DNA from: Pseudomonas putida
Lineage (GTDB): Bacteria; Pseudomonadota; Gammaproteobacteria; Pseudomonadales; Pseudomonadaceae
Assembly (NCBI RefSeq): GCF_003228315.1
Contig: NZ_CP029693.1
Location: forward strand, 4,701,501 to 4,765,500
DNA: 64,000 nucleotides
Reading direction: 5' to 3'
The position numbers and the translations under genes are program-made. This document shows, piece after piece, positions 25,744-34,677 of the stretch; the first letter of the stretch is position 1, and the number at the start of each line of letters is the position of its first letter. The notes beneath the pieces were generated by a model that did not search any database, was not told the origin of the DNA, and saw nothing but the letters and a program-made list of their open reading frames with translations.

Positions 25744-27177
25744 TTAAGGTCTGGCTTTGAGCTGCTCAGCCGCAGCCTTGGCCAGGTCCGGCGGCAGGAA
25801 GTCCTTGTCCGGGTTGTAATCGGGCTTGAGCCAGCGCGCCAGATCCTGCAGATCCCCAGGGTTCAACGTCCCGGCTTGTTGTTTCAATTTCAGATTGTCG
25901 AGGATGTAGTCGTAGCGGGTGTTGTTGTAGTCCCGCACGGAGGTGTACAGCGAACGCTGCGCATCCAGCACGTCGACAATGTTTCGTGTCCCCACCTGGT
26001 AGCCGATCTCGGTCGCTTCCACCGCGCTCTGGTTGGAGATGATCGACTGCTTGCGCGCCTGGACCTGTTCGACGTCGGTATTCACCGCGCGGTGCAGGTC
26101 GCGGGTGTTTTCCACGATGGACCGGCGCAGGGATTCGCGTTGCTGCTCGGTCTGATCCAGTTGGGCATACGACTGACGCACCTGGGAATTGATCAGGCCA
26201 CCGCTGTAGATCGGAATGTTCAGTTGCAGCCCCACCGACGTTTGCTCGACGGGACCACCGTACGGTACCGGGAAGCCATTGGGGTTACTGAAGCCCAGTG
26301 CGTCGTTGTCGCCCTTCTCGTATTTGGCCACCGCATCGACCGTCGGCGCATGCCCGGCCTTGCGTTGCTTGAGGGTTTGCTCGGCGGCGCTGACCGCGTA
26401 ATTGCTGGCCAACAGATTGAGGTTCTGCTGAGCAGCCGTTTCGACCCAGGCCTTGGCGTCGTTCGGCGCGGGCGGCAGGATCGGCAGACTGTGCTTGATG
26501 CCCTGGATCGAGTTGTAGCGACGGTTGGTCAGGGTGACCAACGCTTCGAACGCATCATCCACCTGACGCTGCGCCACGATGCGGTTGGCCCGCGCGGTGT
26601 CATAGCTGGCCTGTGAGTTCAGCACGTCGGTCTTGTCCGACAGGCCGACATCGAAGCGTTCATTGGACTGATCGAGCTGACGCTTGAACGCGGCTTCCTC
26701 GGCCTTGGTCGAGGCCAGGTTGTCCTGACTGCGCAGCACGTTGAAATAGGTGTCGGCGGTTTGCAGGATCAGGTTCTGTTGAGTCGCCGAAAGCTGCAGC
26801 GCAGCCTGCTCGTTAACGTCCTTGGCCGCCTGGAACTGGAACCAGCGATCGGCGCGGAACAGCGGTTGCGCCAGGGTGGCCTGGTACGAGTGGGCGTCAC
26901 GGTTGGCGGTGGCCGAAGGCTGATCGAGCTTGGTGCGCACGGCAGTCACATCGGCGCCGCCCGACAGGTTGGGCAGCAGGCCGGCGCGGGCCTGGGGCAC
27001 GACTTCTTTCTGCGCGCCGTATTGGGCAATGGCGGCCGCGAGGTCGGCGTTGTTGTCCACCGCTTCCTGATAAACGCTGACCAGGTCGGTCTTGGTCGAT
27101 AAGGGCGCTTCTGCTGCCCAGGCCATTCCATTGGACGCACAAGACACGGCAACGGCCAGTGAGAGTTTGCGCAGCAT
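25744..27177 (-). CDS. tolC: TolC-family outer membrane channel
   Basis: 477 residues with an N-terminal signal peptide (about 1-22, cleavage after AWA). The two tandem outer-membrane-efflux repeats are visible as long coiled-coil stretches (AALQLSATQQNLILQTADTYFNVL in the first half; LRRSIVENTRDLHRAVNTDV in the second), with beta-barrel segments such as VGLQLNIPIYSGGLINSQVRQS. It forms a trimeric outer-membrane channel for type I secretion and RND pumps. The start has AGGGA 8 bp upstream. It is divergent from thiC. Confidence 0.93.
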   Translation of the reverse strand: MLRKLSLAVAVSCASNGMAWAAEAPLSTKTDLVSVYQEAVDNNADLAAAIAQYGAQKEVVPQARAGLLPNLSGGADVTAVRTKLDQPSATANRDAHSYQATLAQPLFRADRWFQFQAAKDVNEQAALQLSATQQNLILQTADTYFNVLRSQDNLASTKAEEAAFKRQLDQSNERFDVGLSDKTDVLNSQASYDTARANRIVAQRQVDDAFEALVTLTNRRYNSIQGIKHSLPILPPAPNDAKAWVETAAQQNLNLLASNYAVSAAEQTLKQRKAGHAPTVDAVAKYEKGDNDALGFSNPNGFPVPYGGPVEQTSVGLQLNIPIYSGGLINSQVRQSYAQLDQTEQQRESLRRSIVENTRDLHRAVNTDVEQVQARKQSIISNQSAVEATEIGYQVGTRNIVDVLDAQRSLYTSVRDYNNTRYDYILDNLKLKQQAGTLNPGDLQDLARWLKPDYNPDKDFLPPDLAKAAAEQLKARP

Positions 27178-27336
27178 TCGGCGATCCCTAGAAAATTACA
27201 CTGATAATTTGAGCGCCAAGGCTAAGGCGCGGCACCTGCAGCGTCAATGCAAGGCAGGGCCGTTGCGAGTGTAGTTGCGCACACGTTTGGCAACAATCCT
27301 GTAATTGCGCCATTCATCACGGTGTTTATCGCGGTG

Positions 27337-27366
27337 TTGGCGTTCTTTGCCAGTTATGTCTAGACT
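27337..27366 (+). promoter_or_regulatory. Candidate sigma-70 promoter of thiC
   Basis: TTGGCG at 27337-27342 and TAGACT at 27361-27366 are separated by 18 bp. Transcription would begin near 27373, just ahead of the first strand of the TPP riboswitch, which supports the assignment. Confidence 0.55.
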
Positions 27367-27375
27367 GGCCACGTT

Positions 27376-27464
27376 CTTGTCGGGGTGCCTTGCTATGAGG
27401 CTGAGATCGAATAATTTCGGATCCCGTTGAACCTGATCAGGTTAGCGCCTGCGTAGGGAACAAG
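27376..27464 (+). ncRNA. TPP riboswitch (THI element) of thiC
   Basis: The conserved core is present: GGGGTGCC near 27382-27389, CTGAGA at 27401-27406, and ACCTGATCAGGTTAGCGCC followed by GCGTAGGGAA at 27431-27460. P1 pairs CTTGT (27376-27380) with ACAAG (27460-27464). On binding thiamine pyrophosphate it lowers thiC expression. Just downstream, the P1 3' strand can pair instead with TCTTGT at 27488-27493, a likely anti-P1 expression platform. Confidence 0.95.
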
Positions 27465-27493
27465 ATTTCTCGTCACCCGGCGAGTCCTCTTGT
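27460..27493 (+). promoter_or_regulatory. Alternative hairpin (anti-P1) in the thiC leader
   Basis: ACAAGA (27460-27465) pairs with TCTTGT (27488-27493) and CTCG (27469-27472) with CGAG (27481-27484), giving a stem with a symmetric 3x3 internal loop. It shares bases with riboswitch P1, so the two folds exclude each other. A further inverted repeat GTTCGA/TCGAAC lies at 27511-27525. Confidence 0.6.
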
Positions 27494-27647
27494 GCTTCGT
27501 CCGGGATGTTGTTCGACAATCGAACACCCCTCGAGCACTGAGCACAGCACCCATTGGCTGGATGTATTCGCTGGTGGGTCGCGTCCATTCGTTACAGGTT
27601 CGCTCCGACAAAATTCCACTGCCTGGATGCTGTCTGGAGAGCCTGTG

Positions 27648-29537
27648 ATGACCACAAAAGCAAAAATCGCCACCAACCTGAGTGACTCGGCCAAGGTCGA
27701 TCAGCAGTCGGTTCAGCCGTTTACCCGCTCGAAAAAAATCTACGTTCAGGGCAGCCGTCCCGACATCCTCGTGCCGATGCGCGAAATCAGCCTCGACGTG
27801 ACGCCGACCGACTTCGGCGGCGAGGTCAACGCACCGGTCACGGTCTACGACACTTCCGGCCCGTACACCGACCCCAACGTCATCATCGACGTGCGCAAAG
27901 GCCTGGCCGACGTGCGTTCGCCATGGATCGAAGCCCGTGGCGACACCGAACGCCTGAGCGGTCTGAGCTCGAATTTCGGCCAGGAACGCCTCGCCGATCC
28001 GGAACTGACCAAGCTGCGGTTTGCCCACGTCAACAACCCGCGTCGCGCCAAGGCCGGCGCCAACGTCACCCAGATGCACTACGCCCGCCAAGGCATCATC
28101 ACCGCCGAGATGGAATACGTCGCCATCCGCGAAAACATGAAGCTGGAAGTGGCCCGCGCCGCCGGCCTGCTGGATCAGCAACACGCCGGTCACAGCTTCG
28201 GCGCCAGCGTGCCGAAAATCATCACCCCCGAATTCGTCCGTGACGAGATCGCCCGCGGCCGCGCGATCATTCCGGCCAACATCAACCACACCGAACTGGA
28301 ACCGATGATCATCGGCCGTAACTTCCTGGTGAAGATCAACGGCAACATCGGCAACAGCGCCCTGGGTTCGTCCATCGAAGAAGAAGTGGCGAAACTGACC
28401 TGGGGCATTCGCTGGGGTTCGGACACGGTCATGGACCTGTCCACCGGCAAGCACATTCACGAAACCCGCGAGTGGATCATCCGCAACTCGCCGGTGCCGA
28501 TTGGCACTGTGCCGATCTACCAGGCCCTGGAAAAGGTTAATGGCGTCGCCGAGGATCTGACCTGGGAGCTGTTCCGCGACACGTTGATCGAACAGGCCGA
28601 GCAGGGCGTCGACTATTTCACCATCCACGCCGGCGTATTGCTGCGCTACGTACCGATGACCGCCAAGCGCGTGACCGGCATCGTTTCCCGAGGTGGTTCG
28701 ATCATGGCCAAGTGGTGCCTGGCGCATCACAAGGAAAACTTCCTCTACACCCATTTCGAAGACATCTGCGAAATCATGAAGGCCTATGACGTCAGCTTCT
28801 CGCTGGGCGATGGCCTGCGTCCGGGATCGATTGCCGATGCCAACGACGAAGCGCAGTTCGGCGAGCTGGAGACCCTCGGCGAGCTGACCAAGATTGCCTG
28901 GAAGCATGATGTGCAGTGCATGATCGAAGGCCCGGGCCACGTGCCGATGCAGTTGATCAAGGAGAACATGGACAAGCAGCTGGAGTGCTGCGACGAAGCG
29001 CCGTTCTACACCCTCGGCCCACTGACGACCGACATTGCGCCGGGCTACGACCACATCACCTCCGGCATCGGTGCGGCAATGATCGGCTGGTTCGGTTGCG
29101 CCATGCTCTGCTACGTGACGCCGAAGGAACACCTGGGCTTGCCGAACAAGGATGACGTGAAGACCGGGATCATCACCTACAAGATCGCCGCCCATGCCGC
29201 CGATCTGGCCAAAGGGCATCCGGGCGCGCAGATCCGCGACAATGCCCTGAGCAAGGCGCGCTTCGAATTCCGTTGGGAAGACCAGTTCAACCTGGGCCTG
29301 GATCCGGACACCGCCCGTTCGTATCACGATGAAACCCTGCCGAAGGATTCGGCCAAGGTCGCGCACTTCTGTTCCATGTGCGGGCCGAAATTCTGCTCGA
29401 TGAAAATCACCCAGGAAGTGCGTGAGTACGCGGCCAACCAGCGGATCGAAGCGGTGGACGTGGACGTCGCCCAGGGCATGGCCGAACAGGCCGAGCGCTT
29501 CAAGCAGGAAGGCAGTCAGCTGTACCAGAAAGTTTGA
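27648..29537 (+). CDS. thiC: Phosphomethylpyrimidine synthase ThiC
   Basis: 629 residues from the ATG at 27648 (GGAGA 7 bp upstream). ThiC is a radical SAM enzyme that rearranges aminoimidazole ribotide into hydroxymethylpyrimidine phosphate for thiamine. The C-terminal [4Fe-4S] motif is clear: CSMCGPKFC near residue 575. Other conserved blocks include MEYVAIREN, RGGSIMAKWCLAHHKENFLYTHF and IEGPGHVPM. The upstream frame from 27492 lies within the leader and is not taken as coding. TPP riboswitch control is expected. Confidence 0.97.
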   Translation: MTTKAKIATNLSDSAKVDQQSVQPFTRSKKIYVQGSRPDILVPMREISLDVTPTDFGGEVNAPVTVYDTSGPYTDPNVIIDVRKGLADVRSPWIEARGDTERLSGLSSNFGQERLADPELTKLRFAHVNNPRRAKAGANVTQMHYARQGIITAEMEYVAIRENMKLEVARAAGLLDQQHAGHSFGASVPKIITPEFVRDEIARGRAIIPANINHTELEPMIIGRNFLVKINGNIGNSALGSSIEEEVAKLTWGIRWGSDTVMDLSTGKHIHETREWIIRNSPVPIGTVPIYQALEKVNGVAEDLTWELFRDTLIEQAEQGVDYFTIHAGVLLRYVPMTAKRVTGIVSRGGSIMAKWCLAHHKENFLYTHFEDICEIMKAYDVSFSLGDGLRPGSIADANDEAQFGELETLGELTKIAWKHDVQCMIEGPGHVPMQLIKENMDKQLECCDEAPFYTLGPLTTDIAPGYDHITSGIGAAMIGWFGCAMLCYVTPKEHLGLPNKDDVKTGIITYKIAAHAADLAKGHPGAQIRDNALSKARFEFRWEDQFNLGLDPDTARSYHDETLPKDSAKVAHFCSMCGPKFCSMKITQEVREYAANQRIEAVDVDVAQGMAEQAERFKQEGSQLYQKV

Positions 29538-29569
29538 TCTGACCTGAAAAGGCGGGGCCTGAAAGGGCC

Positions 29570-29637
29570 TCTTCGCGAGCAGGCTCGCTCCCACATGGGA
29601 ATGCAATCTCCTGTGGGAGCGAGCCTGCTCGCGAAGG
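29570..29637. repeat. REP pair (inverted)
   Basis: CTTCGCGAGCAGGCTCGCTC faces GAGCGAGCCTGCTCGCGAAG with about 20 bp between. It separates thiC from cytX and may protect the thiC 3' end or lower read-through. Confidence 0.9.
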
Positions 29638-29677
29638 CGATCTACACAACAACAAATGTCCCTCTGAGATAACACCC

Positions 29678-30970
29678 TTGAGCATTCAACCCAGCACGTA
29701 TTCACCCGATATCGCAGTGCCAACCGAAAAACGTGTGTTCGGCGGCCGCGATCTGTTTTCCCTGTGGTTCTCCCTTGGCATCGGCCTGATGGTCCTGCAG
29801 ACCGGTGCCTTGCTCGCACCCGGCCTTGGCCTGTCCGGATCGTTGCTGGCGATTTTCCTCGGCACGCTGGTCGGCGTTCTGTTGCTGGCCGCGGTCGGCG
29901 TGATCGGCAGCGACACCGGCCTGTCGTCGATGGCCGCGCTCAAGCTCAGCCTCGGTGCCAAGGGCGCGAGCCTGCCGGCGGTGCTGAACCTGCTGCAACT
30001 GATCGGTTGGGGCTCGTTCGAAATCATCGTCATGCGCGACGCCGCCAGTCTGTTGGGCGCCCGTGCCTTCAGCGAAGGCAGTCTGCTGTCCAATCCAATG
30101 CTGTGGACGTTGTTCTTCGGTGCATTGGCGACCCTGCTCGCCGTCAGCGGTCCGTTGACGTTCGTGCGGCAGATCCTGCGCAAGTGGGGCATCTGGCTGC
30201 TGTTGGCCGCCTGCACCTGGCTGACCTGGAACCTGTTTGCCAAGGCTGACCTGGCCGCGTTGTGGGCCCAGGCCGGTGACGGCTCGATGCCGTTCGCCGT
30301 GGGTTTCGACATCGCCATCGCCATGCCGCTGTCGTGGCTACCGCTGATTGCCGACTACTCGCGTTTCGGCAAGCGCGCGAAAAACGTCTTCGGTGGCACC
30401 GCCATCGGCTTCTTTATCGGCAATTTCTGGCTGATGAGCCTGGGTGTGGCCTACACCCTGGCGTTCGCGCCGAGTGGTGAAGTCAATGCCTTGCTGTTGG
30501 CCCTGGCCGGTGCGGGCCTCGGGATTCCGCTGCTGCTGATTCTGCTCGATGAGTCGGAAAACGCCTTTGCCGATATTCACTCGGCGGCGGTGTCCAGCGG
30601 GATTCTGTTGCGCATGAAGGTCGAGCACCTGGCGCTGGCGATTGGCGTGGTCTGCACCTTGATCGCTTTGCTGGCGCCTTTGGCTCAGTACCAGAACTTC
30701 CTGCTGTTGATCGGTTCGGTGTTTGCGCCGCTGTTCGGCGTGGTGCTGGTGGATCACTTCATCCTGCGCAAGCGCAGTGGCCAGGTGGCGTCAGCCGCAT
30801 TGCGCTGGCCGGCGCTGCTCGCCTGGCTGGGCGGGATCAGCACCTATCATCTGTTGGCCAACCTGTACCCGGACGTCGGTGCAACCCTGCCGGCGCTGGT
30901 CCTGGCAGGGCTGTTGCAACTGGTGCTGGGTCGTACCTTCAGCTACGGCCGGGAAACAGCTCGGGCTTGA
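29678..30970 (+). CDS. cytX: Hydroxymethylpyrimidine/cytosine permease CytX
   Basis: 430 residues from a TTG start. It is a polytopic inner-membrane protein with about twelve helices of the NCS1 family (cytosine/purine permeases). Conserved pieces include FSLWFSLGIGLMVLQTGALLAPG at the first helix and IAMPLSWLPLIADYSRFGKRAKN, an NCS1 hallmark. CytX-type permeases are tied to TPP riboswitch regulons and are predicted to import hydroxymethylpyrimidine. Position 140 bp after thiC supports a thiamine-precursor salvage role. Its 3' end overlaps the convergent lipoprotein gene by 32 bp. Confidence 0.85.
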   Translation: MSIQPSTYSPDIAVPTEKRVFGGRDLFSLWFSLGIGLMVLQTGALLAPGLGLSGSLLAIFLGTLVGVLLLAAVGVIGSDTGLSSMAALKLSLGAKGASLPAVLNLLQLIGWGSFEIIVMRDAASLLGARAFSEGSLLSNPMLWTLFFGALATLLAVSGPLTFVRQILRKWGIWLLLAACTWLTWNLFAKADLAALWAQAGDGSMPFAVGFDIAIAMPLSWLPLIADYSRFGKRAKNVFGGTAIGFFIGNFWLMSLGVAYTLAFAPSGEVNALLLALAGAGLGIPLLLILLDESENAFADIHSAAVSSGILLRMKVEHLALAIGVVCTLIALLAPLAQYQNFLLLIGSVFAPLFGVVLVDHFILRKRSGQVASAALRWPALLAWLGGISTYHLLANLYPDVGATLPALVLAGLLQLVLGRTFSYGRETARA

Positions 30971-31685
30971 GAATGCCATTGAGGCGAGGGTAGGGGATCT
31001 TCAGTTCGACATGGCCCAGCGCGTAAGGCGCGATGGTGGTGGTGTCGTACTTGAGGATCACCCCGCCATAGGTCAGCGCCACGTTCTGGGTTTTCTGGAA
31101 CGGCCAGTTCTTGACGAACTCCGGTTCCTGATCGAGCTTGGTGCTGATCAGCCAGCTGTTGTGGGCGACCTGCGCGGCTTTCCAGAACGCTTCTTCCTGC
31201 CCCGGCACCAGCATGTCCGACAGCGTCAGCACCCGGTGTTCCTGGCGTGAATAGTTGATGAAGCCTCGACCCGGCATGCCATGGGCACCACCGGTGTCCA
31301 GGTAGCTGGACAATTCGACGATCACCAAGCCGTCATGCTGCTCGCGTACCTTCGATTGCAGATAGCTGCTGTTGCGGGGACCTGCGTTGCGCAAGAACTG
31401 CTCGCGGTAAGCGGCCAGCGTTGGCGCGGCCGGGCTGTCGGGGGAGGTGCGGGTCATTTGCAGCAGGCGTTTTTCGATGATGCCGTCCAGCGCAGGCTCG
31501 GTGGGAAAGTGCACAGTGTCGATGTTCACCAGCGGGCAGTCCTGGTTCGCGCAACCTGGCTTGAGCTGTTCGCTGGCGTCACGGGTTGTCTCCAGCGGCA
31601 CACGATAGTTGGGTTGGAACAGGCTCTGGCAGGCACCCAGGGTCAGGGCGATAGCGGCCGCGGAGGCCATTTTAAAAAGCGACAT
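30939..31685 (-). CDS. DUF3298/RsiV-like lipoprotein
   Basis: 248 residues. A lipoprotein signal peptide ends in the lipobox LGAC with the lipidated Cys at 19. The C-terminal half contains the DUF3298 pattern (SYLDTGGAHGMPGRGFINYSRQEHRVLTLSDML and the late GVILKYDTTTIAPYALGHVELKIPY), shared with peptidoglycan deacetylase-associated and RsiV-like proteins that bind lysozyme or cell-wall ligands. It lies alone on the minus strand, divergent from nudF (206-bp gap). Function unknown; probably anchored in the periplasm or outer membrane. Confidence 0.82.
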   Translation of the reverse strand: MSLFKMASAAAIALTLGACQSLFQPNYRVPLETTRDASEQLKPGCANQDCPLVNIDTVHFPTEPALDGIIEKRLLQMTRTSPDSPAAPTLAAYREQFLRNAGPRNSSYLQSKVREQHDGLVIVELSSYLDTGGAHGMPGRGFINYSRQEHRVLTLSDMLVPGQEEAFWKAAQVAHNSWLISTKLDQEPEFVKNWPFQKTQNVALTYGGVILKYDTTTIAPYALGHVELKIPYPRLNGILKPELFPGRS

Positions 31686-31891
31686 GGGTGTCCTTCATAA
31701 AACAGGGAAAGGCAAAAAGTTACCCGCTTCGACTCTCAACGACGCAATCAGTTCGCCACTAAGCTAATTAGAGTGGGTTTCGCCTTCACCGTCTATCCCG
31801 CTGACGGGAAAGAGGCTGCATCAAACGGCGCGGGCGCGTTAGGATGGCGCGAAGTCGAGGCTGGAGCCTCGTTGTAGACACGAGGAACGTC

Positions 31892-32509
31892 ATGACCGAT
31901 TTTGCCCATACCATTCCGACCGCCGTCGATATCGTTCGGCGCGAAAAGTGCTTCGAGGGCTTCTACAAGCTCGATCGCGTGCACTTGCGTCACGAATTGT
32001 TCTCCGGTGGCATGAGTCGTGAAATCAACCGTGAGCTGTTTGTTCGCCACGATGCGGTATGTGTGCTGCCTTACGATCCGCAGCGCGACGAAGTGGTGCT
32101 GCTCGAGCAGTTTCGCGTCGGTGCCCTGGGCAAGACCGACAATCCCTGGCTGGTCGAACTGGTCGCTGGTCTGATCGACCGGGATGAACAACCGGAAGAA
32201 GTTGCTCGCCGCGAAGGGCAGGAGGAAGCTGGGGTTGTATTCGGGGCACTGTGGCCGATGACCAAGTATTTTCCATCGCCCGGTGGCAGTGATGAATTCG
32301 TCCACCTGTACCTGGGGCGTTGCGAGACAACCGGGGTCGGCGGCCTGCATGGGCTGGAGGAAGAGGCAGAAGATATCCGCGTCACGGTGTGGGCCTTTGA
32401 TGATGCCCTGCAAGCCGTACGCGACGGGCGTATTGCCAACGCGGCCACGATCATTGCCTTGCAATGGCTGGCTTTGAACCGCGTTGAAGTGAGGGGGTTA
32501 TGGTCGTAA
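31892..32509 (+). CDS. nudF: ADP-ribose pyrophosphatase NudF
   Basis: 205 residues from the ATG at 31892, with GAGGAA upstream. The Nudix box is complete: GLIDRDEQPEEVARREGQEEAGV (about 97-119) fits Gx5Ex7REUxEExGU, with the magnesium-binding glutamates. Position and length fit ADP-ribose diphosphatase (ADP-ribose to AMP and ribose-5-phosphate). Its end overlaps the DUF1249 gene by 10 bp, and cpdA and yqiA follow, an arrangement shared with enterobacteria (nudF-yqiB-cpdA-yqiA-parE). Confidence 0.94.
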   Translation: MTDFAHTIPTAVDIVRREKCFEGFYKLDRVHLRHELFSGGMSREINRELFVRHDAVCVLPYDPQRDEVVLLEQFRVGALGKTDNPWLVELVAGLIDRDEQPEEVARREGQEEAGVVFGALWPMTKYFPSPGGSDEFVHLYLGRCETTGVGGLHGLEEEAEDIRVTVWAFDDALQAVRDGRIANAATIIALQWLALNRVEVRGLWS

Positions 32510-32952
32510 ACAAGCTGCGCGATCGCTATCGGGTGGATCTGGCAGGGCTGCAAGCGTCCTGCGAGGCGAATTACGCGCGCCTGATGCGACTGTTGCCGGA
32601 CATGCGCAGCGAGCCAGCGGCGCGGCGCATTGCCGTGACCCATGGCGACCAGATGCTCGGGGTGCTGGCGCTGGAAGTGCTGCAGGTCTGTCCCTACACC
32701 ACCACCCTGCAAGTGCGCCAGGAGCACAGCCTGCCGTGGTTGCCGGTGCCGCAACTGGAAGTGCAGGTCTATCACGACGCCTGCATGGCCGAAGTGGTCA
32801 GCGCCGAACATGCCCGGCGCTTTCGCGGCATCTACCCGTACCCGAACGCCTTCATGCACCAGCCTGATGAAAAGGCCCAATTGAACATGTTCCTGGGTGA
32901 GTGGCTGAGCCATTGTCTGGCGTTGGGGCATGAGTACGAAGTAGTACGTTAA
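32500..32952 (+). CDS. DUF1249 family protein (YqiB-like)
   Basis: 150 residues, the usual length of the DUF1249/YqiB family. Hydrophilic, without signal peptide or membrane helix; conserved pieces include YRVDLAGLQASCEANYARLMRLLP and YHDACMAEVV. It always seems to lie between nudF and cpdA, suggesting a link to nucleotide or cAMP metabolism, but no activity is known to me. The ATG lies inside the nudF end. Confidence 0.85.
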   Translation: MVVNKLRDRYRVDLAGLQASCEANYARLMRLLPDMRSEPAARRIAVTHGDQMLGVLALEVLQVCPYTTTLQVRQEHSLPWLPVPQLEVQVYHDACMAEVVSAEHARRFRGIYPYPNAFMHQPDEKAQLNMFLGEWLSHCLALGHEYEVVR

Positions 32953-33055
32953 CGTTCTTGTGAACTGCGTCAGGTTCGCCGATTCCCCTTTTCGCTCGTC
33001 CCCCAGCATAATTGCGCCACTGACCCCTTCCGTGATCACGCCCTGGGAGAACGCC

Positions 33056-33871
33056 TTGCCGAGCGTATCCACATTGACCGCCGCCGATCCGGCGCTGCTG
33101 GTGCAACTCTCCGACAGCCACCTGTTTGCCGAGGCAGACGGTGCGCTATTGGGCATGAAAACCCGCGAGAGCCTGCAGAAAGTCATCGAACTGGTGCGTG
33201 CGCAGCAGCCACGGATCGATCTGATCCTGGCCACCGGTGACCTGTCCCAGGACGGCACGCTGGAGTCTTACCAGCAATTTCGCGACGCGACCCGGCAGCT
33301 CGATGCGCCGACGCGCTGGATTCCCGGTAATCACGACGAGCCGTTGATCATGGCCGAAGCTGCCGTGGAGAGTGCGTTGCTGGAGTCGGTGGTGGACATT
33401 GGCAACTGGCGCGTCACCTTGCTTGATTCGGCGGTGCCAGGCTCGGTGCCGGGGTATTTGCGCGACGACCAGTTGCAACTGCTGGCCCGTTCGTTGAGCG
33501 AGGCGCCGCAGCGCCATCATCTGGTGTGTTTCCATCACCATCCGGTGTCCATCGGTTGTGCCTGGATGGAGCCGATCGGGCTGCGCAATCCCGACGCGCT
33601 GTTCGCGGTGCTGGATCGTTTTCCACAGGTGCGCGCCGTGCTCTGGGGGCATGTGCATCAGGAAATCGATCAGTTTCGCAACGATGTGCGCCTGATGGCT
33701 TCGCCTTCGACCTGCATTCAGTTCGAGCCGGGTAGCGAGGACTTCAAGGTCGGGGAACAGGCGCCGGGTTATCGCTGGTTGCGGTTGTTGCCGGATGGGC
33801 GACTGGAAACCGGTGTGGAGCGGGTCACCGGGTTCGATTTCCAGGTCGATTACGGCTCCAACGGCTACTGA
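33056..33871 (+). CDS. cpdA: 3',5'-cyclic-AMP phosphodiesterase CpdA
   Basis: 271 residues from the TTG at 33056, chosen because GGGAGA lies about 7 bp upstream and the sequence then matches the usual start (MPSVST...LLVQLSDSHL); the longer upstream frame is not conserved-looking. All calcineurin-like metallophosphoesterase motifs are present: QLSDSHLF, GDLSQDG, GNHDE, FHHHP and GHVHQ. It hydrolyses cAMP, setting Vfr/Crp activity. It lies 103 bp after the DUF1249 gene. Confidence 0.93.
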   Translation: MPSVSTLTAADPALLVQLSDSHLFAEADGALLGMKTRESLQKVIELVRAQQPRIDLILATGDLSQDGTLESYQQFRDATRQLDAPTRWIPGNHDEPLIMAEAAVESALLESVVDIGNWRVTLLDSAVPGSVPGYLRDDQLQLLARSLSEAPQRHHLVCFHHHPVSIGCAWMEPIGLRNPDALFAVLDRFPQVRAVLWGHVHQEIDQFRNDVRLMASPSTCIQFEPGSEDFKVGEQAPGYRWLRLLPDGRLETGVERVTGFDFQVDYGSNGY

Positions 33872-33883
33872 CAGAGTCGCCCT

Positions 33884-33954
33884 CTGTAGGAGCACGGCTT
33901 GCCGGCGATGGCGATTTCAAGGATGCCATCGCCGGCAAGCCGTGCTCCTACAGG
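33884..33954. repeat. REP pair (inverted)
   Basis: CTGTAGGAGCACGGCTTGCC faces GGCAAGCCGTGCTCCTACAG; the arms extend through GGCGATGGC/GCCATCGCC, making one nearly perfect hairpin with a short loop. This copy carries the CACGGCTTGCCGGCGATG variant rather than GCGAGC. Confidence 0.9.
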
Positions 33955-34044
33955 GGGCATATTCATTTCCAGGGTTGCTGATCCCCAACTCGCCCCGACA
34001 CCCTGTAAACTCCGCCTTCCTTACCCGTCGCCCAGGGAGTTCCA

Positions 34045-34653
34045 ATGTCCGGCTCGATCCTCTACATCCACGGTTTCAACAGCGCGCCCGCCTCGAAAAA
34101 GGCCACGGTGTTGAGCGAAGTGATGGGACGCCTGGGCCTGAGCGATCATCTGCGCGTCCCGGCCTTGCATCACCATCCCCGCGAGGCCATTGGCCAGCTG
34201 GAGCGGGCGATTGCCGAGCTCGATCGGCCATTGCTGGTCGGCAGCTCGCTCGGCGGCTACTATGCGACTCATCTGGCCGAGCGTCATGGCTTGAAAGCCC
34301 TGTTGATCAACCCTGCTGTCAGTCCGCACCGGATGTTCGACGGATTCCTGGGAACACAGAAAAACCTGTATACCGATGAGACCTGGGAACTGACCCACGA
34401 CCATGTGACGGCCCTGGCCGAGCTGGAAGTGCCGGCGCCGCAGGACCCGCATCGTTATCAGGTGTGGTTGCAGACCGGGGACGAAACGCTGGATTATCGC
34501 CTCGCCCAGCAGTATTACCGGGCCTGTGCCTTGCGTATCCAGGCGGGCGGTGACCATAGTTTCCAGGGGTTCGCCACACAGATCCCGGCGATGCTGAGTT
34601 TTGCCGGCATTGGTGCGGACCTGTATCAGGCTATTGATTTCACGACACTGTGA
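34045..34653 (+). CDS. yqiA: Esterase YqiA (alpha/beta hydrolase)
   Basis: 202 residues. The oxyanion-hole turn (LYIHGFNS, 6-13) and nucleophile elbow GSSLGG (about 65-70) mark the alpha/beta hydrolase fold; GDHSF near residue 171 holds the catalytic His. YqiA of E. coli is an esterase on palmitoyl-CoA and nitrophenyl esters; its biological substrate is unclear. It lies 65 bp upstream of parE, as in E. coli. Confidence 0.92.
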   Translation: MSGSILYIHGFNSAPASKKATVLSEVMGRLGLSDHLRVPALHHHPREAIGQLERAIAELDRPLLVGSSLGGYYATHLAERHGLKALLINPAVSPHRMFDGFLGTQKNLYTDETWELTHDHVTALAELEVPAPQDPHRYQVWLQTGDETLDYRLAQQYYRACALRIQAGGDHSFQGFATQIPAMLSFAGIGADLYQAIDFTTL

Positions 34654-34677
34654 CACTGCCCCTCTTATATTGAATTT

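Noticed and set aside
27492..27647. Upstream extension of the thiC frame or a leader peptide
   Set aside because: No ribosome site; the segment is the non-coding leader between riboswitch and the well-supported ATG.
27393..29819. An 808-codon open frame on the minus strand opposite thiC
   Set aside because: It is antisense to an unmistakable thiC, runs through the TPP riboswitch and the REP pair, and has the Arg/His/Val/Gly-rich composition of a frame mirrored from GC-rich coding DNA.
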